The notes below the pieces were generated by a model. That model was not told where the DNA came from. It was given only the letters and a program-made list of their open reading frames with translations, and made no database searches. A stretch of DNA of 64,000 bases from Coraliomargarita sp. (GTDB taxonomy: Bacteria; Verrucomicrobiota; Verrucomicrobiia; Opitutales; UBA953), in the NCBI GenBank assembly GCA_024638885.1, contig JAHEJL010000001.1:645001-709000 (forward strand), written 5' to 3'. The position numbers were made by a program, and so were the translations under genes. How positions within the stretch are numbered: the stretch's first letter is position 1; each line of letters begins with the position of its first letter. This document shows positions 52,024 to 61,847 of the stretch, piece after piece.

Positions 52024-53517
52024 TCAGCCGCGCAACACCGGGGACAGCCCAGCGAGCAGGTCGGTGGTTCGCACCGCTTCCTCCCCCTGGGTTTCCCTCA
52101 GCCAGTCGGCGGCGCGCGCGTGCCACGTCGTCGCGAGCACGACGGCGTCCAAGGCGGGCAGGCCGAGCTCATGGCGGCGTGCCAGCACCGAAGCGACGAG
52201 GCCGGCGAGCAGGTCGCCGGAGCCGCCGCGCGCGAGCACCGGTCCGCCGAAGGGGATATGGATCACGCGGAGGCCGTCCGTCACGCAGGTCAGCGGGCCT
52301 TTGAGCACGACGATGGATTTCGTCTTATGCGCGTAGGCGCGGGCGGCGGCCACGGAGGCGTCGCGGCCGCTGAGACGCTTGAATTCGCCGGCATGCGGCA
52401 GGAGCACGCGGACCTTCGCGCCGCGCGAAGCGGCGACGACGGAAGGACGGAGGGCGTCGGCGTCGAGCACCAAGGCGGTCGTGGCCGTGGCCGCGATCGC
52501 ACCGATGAGCTTCACGGCCTTCTCGCCCATGCCGGAGCCGATGAGGAGCGCATCTTTGTCGGCGAGGAGGGAGCGGACTTCCTTGAGGTTGGCCGGGCCG
52601 GCGACGCCGTCGCGCCCGGTCGACAGTCCTCGCCACATCGCCTCCGGGTAGGCCACCGCGGCTTTCGCGCGGACGGATTCCGGCAGGCAGGTCGTCACCA
52701 GGGCCGCGCCGGAGCGGAGCGCCGCGGCGGTGTTCATCAGCACCGCGCCCGGCATGCGCTCCGAACCGCCGACGATGAGCAGGCGGCCGTGGTGGCGTTT
52801 GTCGCTACGCGCGCGGCGGGGGCGGCGCAGCGGAGCGAGGGCCTCGGCGGTCACGCAGGCTTCCTCGGTCTCGCCGAGCGGCAGGCCGATATCGAGGACG
52901 CGGAGACGCCCGACGAAGCGGGCGCACTTCGGCGAGAGCAACGGGCGCTTCAGGCAGCCGATCGAGACCGTCAGGTCGGCGCGGAAGGCCGGACCGACGG
53001 CATCGTCGCCGAGGCCGCTGGGGAGGTCGACCGCGACGCGCAGGCCGCGGAGGGCTTCGGTCGCGCGCAGGAAGGCGCGCAGCTCCGGGGAAAGCGGCGC
53101 GCGGAAACCTTGGCCGAGGATGCCGTCGAAGATCAGGTCGAACTCGAGCGCGGCGAGCTGGCCGAGGTTCGCGGCGGCGACGAGGCCGAGGCGGACGCCC
53201 TGCTTGCGGACGGACCAGGCGCGCTGGGCCTGGGCGCGGGCCGGACCGCCTTCGGCGAAGACCGCGACGATCTCCGTGCCGGGCTTGGCGCAATGCAGCG
53301 CGGCGAGGAAGGCGTCGGCGCCGTTGTTGCCCTTGCCGGCCAGCACCAGGATCCGGGCGGGTTTACGGCCGAGCAAGGCGAGCGCCTCGTCGGCCACGCC
53401 GCGCGCGGCGCGGTTCATCAGTTGCCAGGAAAGCTTGGCGTCACCGCCGAGGAAGGCGGCTTCCGCCGCGGCCGCTTCGGCGCAGGACAGGACCGGCAGT
53501 CGGGAAGCCGCGCCCAT
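52024..53517 (-). CDS. nnr: Bifunctional NAD(P)H-hydrate epimerase / ADP-dependent dehydratase
   Basis: A 497-residue fusion protein that repairs hydrated NAD(P)H. N-terminal YjeF-type epimerase domain (about 10-215) with G-K-G-N-N-G-A-D-A-F, and C-terminal ribokinase-like dehydratase domain (about 225-497) with L-L-P-H-A-G-E-F and the A-R-G-G-S-G-D-L-L-A-G anion-hole motif. Its ATG is three bases after the acpS stop, so acpS-nnr are coupled; this pairing is widespread in bacteria. Confidence 0.93.
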   Translation of the reverse strand: MGAASRLPVLSCAEAAAAEAAFLGGDAKLSWQLMNRAARGVADEALALLGRKPARILVLAGKGNNGADAFLAALHCAKPGTEIVAVFAEGGPARAQAQRAWSVRKQGVRLGLVAAANLGQLAALEFDLIFDGILGQGFRAPLSPELRAFLRATEALRGLRVAVDLPSGLGDDAVGPAFRADLTVSIGCLKRPLLSPKCARFVGRLRVLDIGLPLGETEEACVTAEALAPLRRPRRARSDKRHHGRLLIVGGSERMPGAVLMNTAAALRSGAALVTTCLPESVRAKAAVAYPEAMWRGLSTGRDGVAGPANLKEVRSLLADKDALLIGSGMGEKAVKLIGAIAATATTALVLDADALRPSVVAASRGAKVRVLLPHAGEFKRLSGRDASVAAARAYAHKTKSIVVLKGPLTCVTDGLRVIHIPFGGPVLARGGSGDLLAGLVASVLARRHELGLPALDAVVLATTWHARAADWLRETQGEEAVRTTDLLAGLSPVLRG

Positions 53518-53519
53518 GT

Positions 53520-53915
53520 TCAGCGGACCAGCACCGCGAAGGCCTGGGCCAGCGTGTCGGTGTGGGTGAGCGAAAGGAGGAGGCGGGAAGCGCCGCGGGC
53601 GGCGAGGAGCGCGCGGGCCTTGTCGTCGAGCTCCACGACCGGTTCGCCGGCGGGACCGTTGAGCACGCCGACGCTCGTCAGGGAGAGTTCCGCGCCGATG
53701 CCGGTACCGAAGGCCTTGCTGGCGGCTTCCTTGGCGGCGAAGCGCGCCGCGAGGGACGGGTAAGGGTCGGCCTTCGCGAGGCAGAGCTGCTGTTCGGCGG
53801 GCGTGAAGATCTTGTCCAGGAAGGCGGCGCCATGCTTCGCGTGCGCCGAGCGGATGCGGTCGACCTCCGTCAGGTCCACGCCGACGCCGAGCACGTTGCC
53901 GCCTTCGAGGTTCAT
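53520..53915 (-). CDS. acpS: Holo-[acyl-carrier-protein] synthase
   Basis: A 131-residue phosphopantetheinyl transferase that activates acyl carrier protein with coenzyme A. G-V-G-V-D-L-T-E-V-D-R-I-R near the N-terminus provides a magnesium ligand (D) and R-F-A-A-K-E-A-A-S-K-A-F-G-T-G is the second signature. Length matches AcpS. Its start overlaps the pdxJ stop by four bases, the classical pdxJ-acpS order, and nnr follows. Confidence 0.94.
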   Translation of the reverse strand: MNLEGGNVLGVGVDLTEVDRIRSAHAKHGAAFLDKIFTPAEQQLCLAKADPYPSLAARFAAKEAASKAFGTGIGAELSLTSVGVLNGPAGEPVVELDDKARALLAARGASRLLLSLTHTDTLAQAFAVLVR

Positions 53916-54667
53916 GCCTGCTTGGTGAGGTGACCCTTCATCTCCGCGACCGCGCCGCGGATGCCGGTGAAAAGCGCGCGCGCGACGATGGAGTGGCCGA
54001 TGTTGAGCTCGTGCAGGTGCGGGAGCGTCAGGATCGCGCGGATGTTGTCGTAGTTGATGCCGTGGCCGGCGTTGACGACGAGTCCGTGGCGGTGGGCGAG
54101 GACGCAGCCGGCCCGGAGGCGTTCCAGTTCGGCTTCGGCCGCGGGGGATTTCCAGGCGTTGGCGAAGGCGCCCGTATGGAGCTCGATGACCGGGGCGCCG
54201 ACGGCGACCGCGGCTTCGATCTGCGGGGCTTCGGGGCCGATGAAGAGCGAGACCTCGATGCCGGCGGCCTTGAGCGCGTGCGTCGTCTCCCGTACGCGGG
54301 CGAGCTGGCCGGCGACGTCGAGTCCGCCTTCGGTCGTCACTTCTTCGCGGGATTCGGGCACGAGGCAGACGGCGGCCGGGCGGAGCCGGAGGGCGAAGGC
54401 GGTCATCGCCGGCGTGCAGGCCATCTCGAGGTTGAGGCGGACGCCCGGGATGGCGGCGATCGCATGGACGTCGGCGTCCTGGATGTGGCGGCGGTCTTCG
54501 CGCAGGTGGAGCGTGATGCCGTCGGCGCCGCCCGCGAGGGCTTCGCGCGTGAAGGCGACGACGTCCGGTTCGGCATGCGGCGACAGGTGCGCGCCACGGT
54601 AGCGCGCCTGGCGGAGCGTCGCGGCGTGGTCGATGTTGACGCCAAGGAGGAGGGGACGGGAGGACAT
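53912..54667 (-). CDS. pdxJ: Pyridoxine 5'-phosphate synthase
   Basis: Condenses 1-deoxyxylulose 5-phosphate with amino-acetone phosphate in DXP-dependent vitamin B6 synthesis. The 251-residue barrel starts L-L-L-G-V-N-I-D-H-A-A-T-L-R-Q-A-R, the PdxJ signature, followed by D-G-I-T-L-H-L-R-E-D-R-R-H-I-Q-D and the C-terminal G-H-G-I-N-Y and E-L-N-I-G-H-S-I-V-A-R motifs with the catalytic histidine. Upstream (68 bases) is uvrA on the same strand. Confidence 0.97.
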   Translation of the reverse strand: MSSRPLLLGVNIDHAATLRQARYRGAHLSPHAEPDVVAFTREALAGGADGITLHLREDRRHIQDADVHAIAAIPGVRLNLEMACTPAMTAFALRLRPAAVCLVPESREEVTTEGGLDVAGQLARVRETTHALKAAGIEVSLFIGPEAPQIEAAVAVGAPVIELHTGAFANAWKSPAAEAELERLRAGCVLAHRHGLVVNAGHGINYDNIRAILTLPHLHELNIGHSIVARALFTGIRGAVAEMKGHLTKQA

Positions 54668-54734
54668 CGGGCTTCGGACTTCAGCAATACCGTTCCGTCG
54701 GTCCGGGTCAAAGGGAACCGCAGTTCCCCGCGTC

Positions 54735-57700
54735 CTAAGCCGTCGGCTTCGTGACCAGGCCGCGTTCGAGCGTGAGGCGGAGCGACGGGGCCGTCGGCGA
54801 CTTCTTCAGCTTCGCCAGGGATTCCGGGTCGCCGGCGTGCACGAGCTGACCGCCGGCGTTGCCGCCTTCGGGTCCGATCTCGAGCACCCAGTCCGCTTCC
54901 GCGATCACGTCGGGGTGGTGTTCGATCACCACCACCGTGTGGCCTTGGTCGACGAGCGCATGGAGCAGCTCGATCAGGCGACGGCAGTCCGACTGGTGCA
55001 GGCCGATGGTCGGTTCTTCCAGGATGTAGAGGTTCGGGCGGATCTCGCCGCGGGAACGCTCACGGAAGGTCGGAAGGCCTTGGGCGAGCTCGCTGACGAG
55101 CTTGAGTCGCTGCGCTTCGCCGCCGGAGAGCGTCGGGCTGCTCTGGCCGAGCGTGAGGTAGCCCAGTCCGGTCTTCACCATCAGGCCGCAGAGGTCGCCC
55201 AGCTTGGCGTCGAACGACAGGAAGGCCGCGGCCTCCTCGAACGTCATCGCCAGCAGTTCGGCGGCGGACTTGCCGTTCCAACGGATCGCCTTGGCGGCGG
55301 AGCCGTAGCGCGTGCCCGCGCATTCTTCGCACGGGACGTAGGTGTCGGGCAGGAAGCTCATCTCGAGCTTGATGCGGCCGGCGCCGGAGCAGGCTTCGCA
55401 GCGGCCGCCGGAAGTATTGAACGAGAAGAAGCCGGCGCCATGGCCGCGGATGGCGGCTTCAGGCAGCGAGGCGAGGCGTTCGCGGATCAGGTCCCAGGCG
55501 CCGATGTACGTCGCCGGCGTGGAGCGCGGCGTCTTGCCGATCGGTTCCTGGTCGACGACCACCAGCTGGCGGAAGCCCTTGAGGCCCGAGAGCGAGGTGA
55601 AGGCCGGCTTGCCCTCGTGCGAGACGGCGGCGAGCGCCTCCTTGCCCGTGAGGCCGTCCTTCTTCTTCGCGATCGCCGCGCGGATCGCGGGCGCGAGCAG
55701 GTCGGTCACCAGCGTGGACTTGCCGGCGCCGGAGACGCCGCAGACGACGGTCAGGCGGCCGACGGGGATCTGGACGTCGAAGCCCTTGAGGTTGCGCAGC
55801 GACGCGTGCTTGAGGCGGACCCATTCGGCGGGCGCGCTTTTGCCGGCGACCGGACGGCGGGCGCCGCGGAGCGGGTGAGGGATGGCCTCCTTGAGGAAGC
55901 GTCCCGTGACGGAATCGGCGCGCTTCTCCAGAGCGGCGGCCGTGCCTTGCGCGACGATCGTGCCGCCGTGGACGCCGGCGCCCGGGCCCATGTCGACGAC
56001 CAGGTCGGCCGCGCGCATGGTGTCTTCGTCGTGTTCGACCACGAGGACCGTGTTGCCGCGGTCGCGGAGGCCCTTGAGCGAGCCGATCAGGCGGTCGTTG
56101 TCGCGCGGGTGCAGGCCGATGCTCGGCTCGTCGAGGACGTAGAGCGCGCCGGAAAGCGTCGAGCCCAGCTGCGCGGCGAGGCGGATGCGCTGCGCTTCGC
56201 CGCCGGACAGCGTGTCGGCGCCGCGGTCGAGCGCGAGGTAGCCGAGGCCGACGGAATCCAGGAAGCGCAGGCGCGCGGCGATCTCGGGCAGGAGCGCGCC
56301 GACGATGGCCTTCTCGCGGGCCTCAAGCTTGAGCCCGTTGAGGAAGGCGAGCGATTCGTCGGGTTGCAGGCGGAGGAGTCCCGGCAGCGAGAGCGAGCGG
56401 CCTTTCGGGCCGGCCAGCTTCACCGAACGTCCGATCGGGCCGAGGCGTTCGCCGTGGCAGGTCGGGCAGACTTCCTCGCCGACGCGGTCCGCGATGGCGT
56501 TCTCGTTGATGGATTCTTCCTCGTCGGAAGAGAAGGTCGACACCTCGAGGCCGTGGCCGCGGCAATCCGGACACCAGCCGCGCGGCGAGTTCCAAGAGAG
56601 ATGCTTCGGATCGACCTCGGGGAACGACTCGCCCGTGGCGGGGTCGCTGCGGGACGTCGAGAGGTAGGCGACCTGCTGGCCGTCGGGGGCGAGCAGCACG
56701 CAGGCGTTCTTGCCGGCCGCGAGGACCTGGCGGACGAGCGTGCGGAGGGCTTTCTCGCCGGACTCCTCGGTTTCGTCAGGCAGGCGGATCAGGCCGTCGG
56801 CGCGGAGTTCGCCGAAGACCGCGTCGACGTCGTGCTCGGAATAGCGGTCGAGGCCTTCGAAGCCTTCGACCTGATGCATCCGGCCGTCGCAACGGAGCAG
56901 GCGGAGGCCCTTGGTCTCGGCCCATTCGGCGAGCGGACGGTGGTGGCCCTTGCGGGAGCGGACGAGCGGGGCGGCGATCAGCAACGCACCCTTCTTCAGG
57001 GATTTCGCCTTCTTCGCGACGAGGCGGACGACCGCGTCTTCCGTCATCTCCTCGAGCGGCTCGCCCGTGGTCGGGCTATGCAGCACGCCGGCGCGGGCGT
57101 AGAGCACGCGGAGGTATTGGGCGACTTCGGTGACCGTCGCCACGGTCGACTTGGCCGAGCCGCGCGTGACGCGCTGCTCGATGGCGACCGTGGGCGGCAG
57201 GCCCGTGAGCGAATCGATGTCCGGCTTCGGGAGCTGTTCGACGAACTGGCGCGCGTAGGCGGAGACGCATTCCAGGAAGCGGCGCTGGCCTTCGGCGAAG
57301 AGGATGTCGAAAGCCAGGGACGACTTACCCGAGCCCGAGACGCCGGTCATCACCGTGAGCGAGCCGTGCGGGATCTCGAGCGAGACGTCCTTCAGGTTAT
57401 GTTCGCGGGCGCCGCGCAACGTGATCGAGGTCGGGCGCGGCTTGCCCGCCGCGGCCGAGGGCGGGGCGAAGGCGTCGTCGCCCTGGGCGAGGAAGCGGCC
57501 GGTGACCGTGCCGGCCTGGGCCACTTCGGCGGGCGTGCCTTCGGCGACGAGCCGGCCGCCGCCGGGTCCGGCTTCGGGGCCCATCTCCAGGATCCAGTCG
57601 CAGGACTTCAGCACGTCGAGGTGATGTTCCACCACGATGAGCGAGTGGCCGGCTTCCGTGAGGCGATGCAGCAGGCCGACCAGGCGCGAGACGTCCTCGC

Positions 57701-60266
57701 GGTGCAGGCCGGTCGTCGGTTCGTCGAGCAGCAGCAACGCGCCGCTCTTGCGGGCGTCGATCTTCGAAAGGTAACGGACGAGCTTGAGGCGTTGCGCTTC
57801 GCCGCCGGAGAGCGTCGTGAGCGGCTGGCCCATCGACAGGTAGCCGAGGCCCACCTCTTCGAGGCAGGCGAGCTGGGCGGAGGCCGGCGTGCGTTCGCCG
57901 AGGAACTTGCGCGCTTCGGTGACCGACATCGCGAGCAGGTCGCCGACGGACTTGCCGTCGTATTGGAAGCTCAGCACCTCGTCGCGGAAGCGCTTGCCGT
58001 TGCAGGACGGACAGGGGAGGGCGACGTCGGAGACGAACTGCATCTCCACCGTCTCCCAGCCGGCGCCGCCGCAGCGTTCGCAGCGGCCTTCGCCGGCGTT
58101 GAAGGAGAAGTGGGAAGGCGTGAGCCCGGCGGCCTTCGCTTCCGCCGAATTGCCGAGCAGGGTGCGGATCGCGTCCCAGGCGCCGACGTAGAGCGCGGGG
58201 TTGGAGCGCGGCGTGCGGGTGGCCGGAGACTGGTCGACCAGCGCGACCTCCGCCGGTTCCTTGTCGAACTTCACCCACTTGAGTTCCGTCGCTTCGTCGC
58301 CCGACTCGGGGTCGCGCCGGCCGATGACCTGATGGAGCAGCGTGGACTTGCCGGAGCCCGAGACGCCGCAGAGGCCGACGAGGCGGCCCAGCGGGATCGA
58401 GCAGGCGAAGTCGCGGAGATTGTTGACCGTGGCGCCGCTGACGCGGAGGCGCGGGGTCGTGTCGCCGACGGCGCGCGGCGCGCGGACCTCCGGCGTGCGT
58501 CGTCCCGAGAGCCAGTTGCCCGTGGCGGATTCCTTGACCTTCAGGATGCCCTTCGGGACGCCTTGGTAGAGGAGATGGCCGCCTTCGGCGCCGGGACGCG
58601 GGCCGATCTCGATGAGCCAGTCGGCCGCGCGCATGACGGATTCGTCATGTTCGACGACCACGACCGTGTTGCCCTGGTCGACGAGGCTGCGCAGGATGCC
58701 GACCATGCGCGAGAGATCGCGGGCGTGCATGCCGACGCTCGGTTCGTCGAGGACGAAGACCGTGTCCGCGAGGCAGGCGCCGAGGCAGGAGGTCAGGTTG
58801 ACGCGTTGGACCTCGCCGCCGGAGAGCGTGCGCGAGAGGCGATCCAGCGCGAGGTAGCCGAGGCCGACCGCTTCCAGGTAGCCGAGGCGGGCGAGGATGG
58901 CTTCGAGGGCGTGGTCGGCCGGATGACGCGAATCCTTCGGAGCCAGCGGCGCGAGCATCGCGCGCAGGTCCGAGACCGGGCAGGCGTAGAGTTCCGGCAG
59001 CGACTTGCCTTGCCAGCGCCAGAAGAGGGATTCCTCGCGGAAGCGGCGGCCCTGGCACTTCGGGCACGACTCGTAGGCGCGCCAGCGCGACAGGAAGACG
59101 CGCACGTGCATCTTGTAGGTCGTGCCTTCGAGCCAGCGGAAGAACCCGCGGATGCCATACCACTTCGAATCGTATTCGCCAGGCACGTAGCCCGGCTCGC
59201 CGTTCTCCACGAACTTGCGGTGCGCGACCGAGAGCTTCTTCCAGGGCACGTCGAGCGGGATGCCCGCCTTGCGGCAGGCGCGCACGAGGTCCTTCTGCGA
59301 TTCGCCGTAGACCGTGCCTTGGAACGGGGCGATCGCGCCTTCGGCGAGCGTCAGCGCCGGGTTCGGGATGATCTTGCTCCAGTCGAGGCCGATGACGCGG
59401 CCGAAGCCGCGGCACTCCGGGCAGGCGCCCACGGGCGAGTTGAAGGAGAACAGCGCGGGCGAGGCCGGGCGGAACTTGCGTCCGTCGACCGGCGATTCGA
59501 GCGCCTCGCTGTAGCGCGAGAGCTCATGGCCTTGGTCGTCGAGCAGGCGGAGGCGGGCGCCGCCGAGGCGGAACGCCGCGAGCGCGGCTTCGTGGAAGCG
59601 GGAAGCTTGATCGGCGGAGACCGTGATGCGGTCTTGGATGACGAGAAGTTCGGTCGCGTCGGCCGGGATCTCGTCTTCCGTCAGCCGGATCCGCTTGCCC
59701 GCGGCGAACGCGCGGCTGAAGCCCGCCTTCGCGAATTCGTCGGCGATCGTGGGCCAGCCCAGCGTCTCAGGCTTCGCCACCGCGAACGCGAGCGAGAGGG
59801 ACTGTCCGGGGAAGCGGGCGAGCGAATCCTGCCAGGCGGCGTCCGGGCCGCGGGGGACGATGACCTGGCCGCTCGCCGGATCGACGAGGTCGGCCCGATG
59901 GGCGAACCAGACTTTGAACCAGTCGCAGAGCTCCGTCATCGTGCCCACCGTGGAGCGCGAGGTGCGGACGGCGTTGCCTTGCTTGATCGCGACCGAAGGC
60001 CGGACGTTCTCGGCCGAATCCAGGGCCGGCGAAGGGAGCAGCTCGAGGAACTGGCGGACGTAGGGGCTGAACGTCTCGACGTAACGGCGCTGGCCCTCCG
60101 CGTGCAGCGTGTCGAAGACCAGGGAAGACTTGCCGGCGCCGCTGAGGCCCGTGACCACGACCAGCTTGCCGACGGGGATGTCCACGTCGAAGCCCTTCAG
60201 GTTGTTCTGGCGGACGCCGCGGAGGCGGATGGCGTCTGGTCGGGGGGCGGACATCGGACCGTCCAT
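54735..60266 (-). CDS. uvrA: Double-length excinuclease ABC subunit A (tandem UvrA fusion)
   Basis: An 1843-residue protein, about twice the usual 940. It is two UvrA units end to end: Walker A motifs G-L-S-G-A-G-K-S (40-47), G-V-S-G-S-G-K-S (about 634), G-V-S-G-S-G-K-S (about 974) and G-V-S-G-A-G-K-S (about 1510), and four L-S-G-G-E-x-Q-R signatures. Zinc modules (C-P-K-C, C-E-R-C...C-P-S-C, C-P-D-C...C-P-T-C, C-E-A-C...C-E-E-C) are present in both halves. Works in nucleotide excision repair, scanning DNA with UvrB. Chlamydia UvrA has the same doubling. ATG 60266 has a nearby GGCGGA; ATG 60254 is the alternative. Confidence 0.93.
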   Translation of the reverse strand: MDGPMSAPRPDAIRLRGVRQNNLKGFDVDIPVGKLVVVTGLSGAGKSSLVFDTLHAEGQRRYVETFSPYVRQFLELLPSPALDSAENVRPSVAIKQGNAVRTSRSTVGTMTELCDWFKVWFAHRADLVDPASGQVIVPRGPDAAWQDSLARFPGQSLSLAFAVAKPETLGWPTIADEFAKAGFSRAFAAGKRIRLTEDEIPADATELLVIQDRITVSADQASRFHEAALAAFRLGGARLRLLDDQGHELSRYSEALESPVDGRKFRPASPALFSFNSPVGACPECRGFGRVIGLDWSKIIPNPALTLAEGAIAPFQGTVYGESQKDLVRACRKAGIPLDVPWKKLSVAHRKFVENGEPGYVPGEYDSKWYGIRGFFRWLEGTTYKMHVRVFLSRWRAYESCPKCQGRRFREESLFWRWQGKSLPELYACPVSDLRAMLAPLAPKDSRHPADHALEAILARLGYLEAVGLGYLALDRLSRTLSGGEVQRVNLTSCLGACLADTVFVLDEPSVGMHARDLSRMVGILRSLVDQGNTVVVVEHDESVMRAADWLIEIGPRPGAEGGHLLYQGVPKGILKVKESATGNWLSGRRTPEVRAPRAVGDTTPRLRVSGATVNNLRDFACSIPLGRLVGLCGVSGSGKSTLLHQVIGRRDPESGDEATELKWVKFDKEPAEVALVDQSPATRTPRSNPALYVGAWDAIRTLLGNSAEAKAAGLTPSHFSFNAGEGRCERCGGAGWETVEMQFVSDVALPCPSCNGKRFRDEVLSFQYDGKSVGDLLAMSVTEARKFLGERTPASAQLACLEEVGLGYLSMGQPLTTLSGGEAQRLKLVRYLSKIDARKSGALLLLDEPTTGLHREDVSRLVGLLHRLTEAGHSLIVVEHHLDVLKSCDWILEMGPEAGPGGGRLVAEGTPAEVAQAGTVTGRFLAQGDDAFAPPSAAAGKPRPTSITLRGAREHNLKDVSLEIPHGSLTVMTGVSGSGKSSLAFDILFAEGQRRFLECVSAYARQFVEQLPKPDIDSLTGLPPTVAIEQRVTRGSAKSTVATVTEVAQYLRVLYARAGVLHSPTTGEPLEEMTEDAVVRLVAKKAKSLKKGALLIAAPLVRSRKGHHRPLAEWAETKGLRLLRCDGRMHQVEGFEGLDRYSEHDVDAVFGELRADGLIRLPDETEESGEKALRTLVRQVLAAGKNACVLLAPDGQQVAYLSTSRSDPATGESFPEVDPKHLSWNSPRGWCPDCRGHGLEVSTFSSDEEESINENAIADRVGEEVCPTCHGERLGPIGRSVKLAGPKGRSLSLPGLLRLQPDESLAFLNGLKLEAREKAIVGALLPEIAARLRFLDSVGLGYLALDRGADTLSGGEAQRIRLAAQLGSTLSGALYVLDEPSIGLHPRDNDRLIGSLKGLRDRGNTVLVVEHDEDTMRAADLVVDMGPGAGVHGGTIVAQGTAAALEKRADSVTGRFLKEAIPHPLRGARRPVAGKSAPAEWVRLKHASLRNLKGFDVQIPVGRLTVVCGVSGAGKSTLVTDLLAPAIRAAIAKKKDGLTGKEALAAVSHEGKPAFTSLSGLKGFRQLVVVDQEPIGKTPRSTPATYIGAWDLIRERLASLPEAAIRGHGAGFFSFNTSGGRCEACSGAGRIKLEMSFLPDTYVPCEECAGTRYGSAAKAIRWNGKSAAELLAMTFEEAAAFLSFDAKLGDLCGLMVKTGLGYLTLGQSSPTLSGGEAQRLKLVSELAQGLPTFRERSRGEIRPNLYILEEPTIGLHQSDCRRLIELLHALVDQGHTVVVIEHHPDVIAEADWVLEIGPEGGNAGGQLVHAGDPESLAKLKKSPTAPSLRLTLERGLVTKPTA

Positions 60267-60297
60267 CGGACACGATTCCGCCCGCTTGGCAAACCCG

Positions 60298-60879
60298 CTA
60301 ACGCACTCGGCAGCGAATGACGCCCTGCGGGGTCGCGACCGCCTTGACTTTGACGTCATGAGGCTCGTCGGGCAGGCGCGGGACGAGCTGGAAGGAGTGG
60401 GCGTGGCCGAGCAGGAAGGTTTTGCGGGGCGGCTTGGCCAGCAGGCGGTCGTAGAAGCCGCCGCCGAAGCCCAGGCGCCGGCCGGCGCCGTCGAAGCCCA
60501 ATCCCGGGACCAGGATCAGGCCGGCCTCGGCGAGGGTCGCGGTCGGCGCGGTCGGCAGCGGTTCGCGGATGCCGAGGCGCGAGGCGCGCAACGTGGCGAC
60601 GTCCGTCACCTCGTGCAGCGTGAGCGTCGTCTTGTTCGTCACCCGCGGGAGCAGCAGGCGTTTGCCTTCGAGCAGCGCGAGGAGCATCAGCGCGTCGGTC
60701 GGCAGCTCGCCGCCGAAGGACGCGTAGAGGCAGACCGTCTTCGACTGTTTCCACTCCGGCAGCTGCGTGACGAGGCGGGCGGCGGCGTCGCCGGCGACCT
60801 GCAGTTCACGGGGCGTCAGGGCCGTGCGGCGGGCCTTGAGTTCCGCGCGCAGGCGGTCCTTGTCGGCACGCGGATCCAT
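60298..60879 (-). CDS. 5-formyltetrahydrofolate cyclo-ligase
   Basis: A 193-residue enzyme that converts 5-formyl-THF to methenyl-THF using ATP. The C-terminal half has L-V-P-G-L-G-F-D-G-A-G-R-R-L-G-F-G-G-G-F-Y-D-R, the family's signature with the G-x-G-G-G-x-Y-D-R ATP loop, and the N-terminal part has K-x-x-L-R-A-E-L-K-A-R-R. It lies 31 bases upstream of uvrA and five bases before ctaB, all minus strand, so probably one transcription unit. Confidence 0.92.
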   Translation of the reverse strand: MDPRADKDRLRAELKARRTALTPRELQVAGDAAARLVTQLPEWKQSKTVCLYASFGGELPTDALMLLALLEGKRLLLPRVTNKTTLTLHEVTDVATLRASRLGIREPLPTAPTATLAEAGLILVPGLGFDGAGRRLGFGGGFYDRLLAKPPRKTFLLGHAHSFQLVPRLPDEPHDVKVKAVATPQGVIRCRVR

Positions 60880-60883
60880 GGGT

Positions 60884-61792
60884 TCAGAAAACCCGGTTCA
60901 GCGTCAGAGTCAACAGGACGACCGGCAGGTACAGGATCGACGCGAGGAAGAGGGGCTTGGCGACGGCGGCGCGGCGCTGCGGGAGCGCGAACTCCAGCGT
61001 CAGCTTGAAGAACCAGGCGCCCGCGACGATCGAGATCCAGAGGAAGGGGCTGGCCCAGCCCTTGAGCGAGGCGGTGCAGGCCGGGTCGAAGAACGTCTGC
61101 ACGATCTCGCCGGCCACGACGATCATCGGGAGGATGAACGCCATCGCCCAGATCGAAGCCGAGCGGCCGGACGGATCGCCGACCGTGGCGACCTTGAAGC
61201 CGCCGCGGGCGTAGTCTTCACGCCACAGGAAGGCCAGGGCCATGAAGTGCGGGATCTGCCAGCAGAAGAGCAGGGCGAACAGCAGCCAGCCCATGCGGTC
61301 GATGTGGCCGAGCTTGGCGGCCGTGCCGATGATCGGCGGGATCGCGCCCGGCAGCGAGCCGACGAGCGTGCACCAGGAGGTGACCGACTTCAGCGGCGTG
61401 TAGAGGAGCAGGTAGGAGACCGCGGTCGCGGCGGTGAGGGCGCCGGCGAGCGGATTGGCGCCGACCCAGACGAGGCAGACTCCGAGGGCGAGGAGCAGCA
61501 TCCCGAAGAGCAGCGCGGCGCCCGGGTGGATGAGGCCGGCCGGGATCGGGCGGTTGCGGGTGCGTTCCATCTTCGCGTCCGCCTCGCTGTCCCACCACAT
61601 GTTGATGGCTCCGCAGCCGCCGGCGGCGAGCGCGGTGCCGATCGCGAGGGACACGAGCACCTTGGCGTCGGTCGCCTGGGTGGGTTCGCTGCAGAAGTAG
61701 CCGGCGAGGGCCGTCAGGACGGAAAGGAACGACAGCCGGGGCTTGGTCAGCTCCCAGTAGGCGGCAGGCACGGATCCGGCGCGTTCGCTCAT
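60884..61792 (-). CDS. ctaB: Protoheme IX farnesyltransferase (heme O synthase)
   Basis: A 302-residue inner-membrane prenyltransferase of the UbiA superfamily with about nine helices. The two aspartate-rich motifs are visible: N-M-W-W-D-S-E-A-D-A-K-M-x-R-T-R-N-R-P near residues 65-82 and D-P-S-G-R-S in the second half, plus Y-T-P-L-K. It attaches a farnesyl group to heme B, first step of heme A synthesis. It lies 55 bases downstream of ctaA. Confidence 0.95.
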   Translation of the reverse strand: MSERAGSVPAAYWELTKPRLSFLSVLTALAGYFCSEPTQATDAKVLVSLAIGTALAAGGCGAINMWWDSEADAKMERTRNRPIPAGLIHPGAALLFGMLLLALGVCLVWVGANPLAGALTAATAVSYLLLYTPLKSVTSWCTLVGSLPGAIPPIIGTAAKLGHIDRMGWLLFALLFCWQIPHFMALAFLWREDYARGGFKVATVGDPSGRSASIWAMAFILPMIVVAGEIVQTFFDPACTASLKGWASPFLWISIVAGAWFFKLTLEFALPQRRAAVAKPLFLASILYLPVVLLTLTLNRVF

Positions 61793-61847
61793 CGGTCTTG
61801 TCGTGGCGGTTTTGCGCGAAGGGTTAAAGGCAAATCAGTCTCCGACC

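Noticed and set aside
54633..60320. A 1895-residue open frame antisense to uvrA
   Set aside because: It is rich in R/A/G/E with no recognisable domain, and the sense strand is clearly UvrA. Long antisense frames are expected with this GC-rich codon bias.
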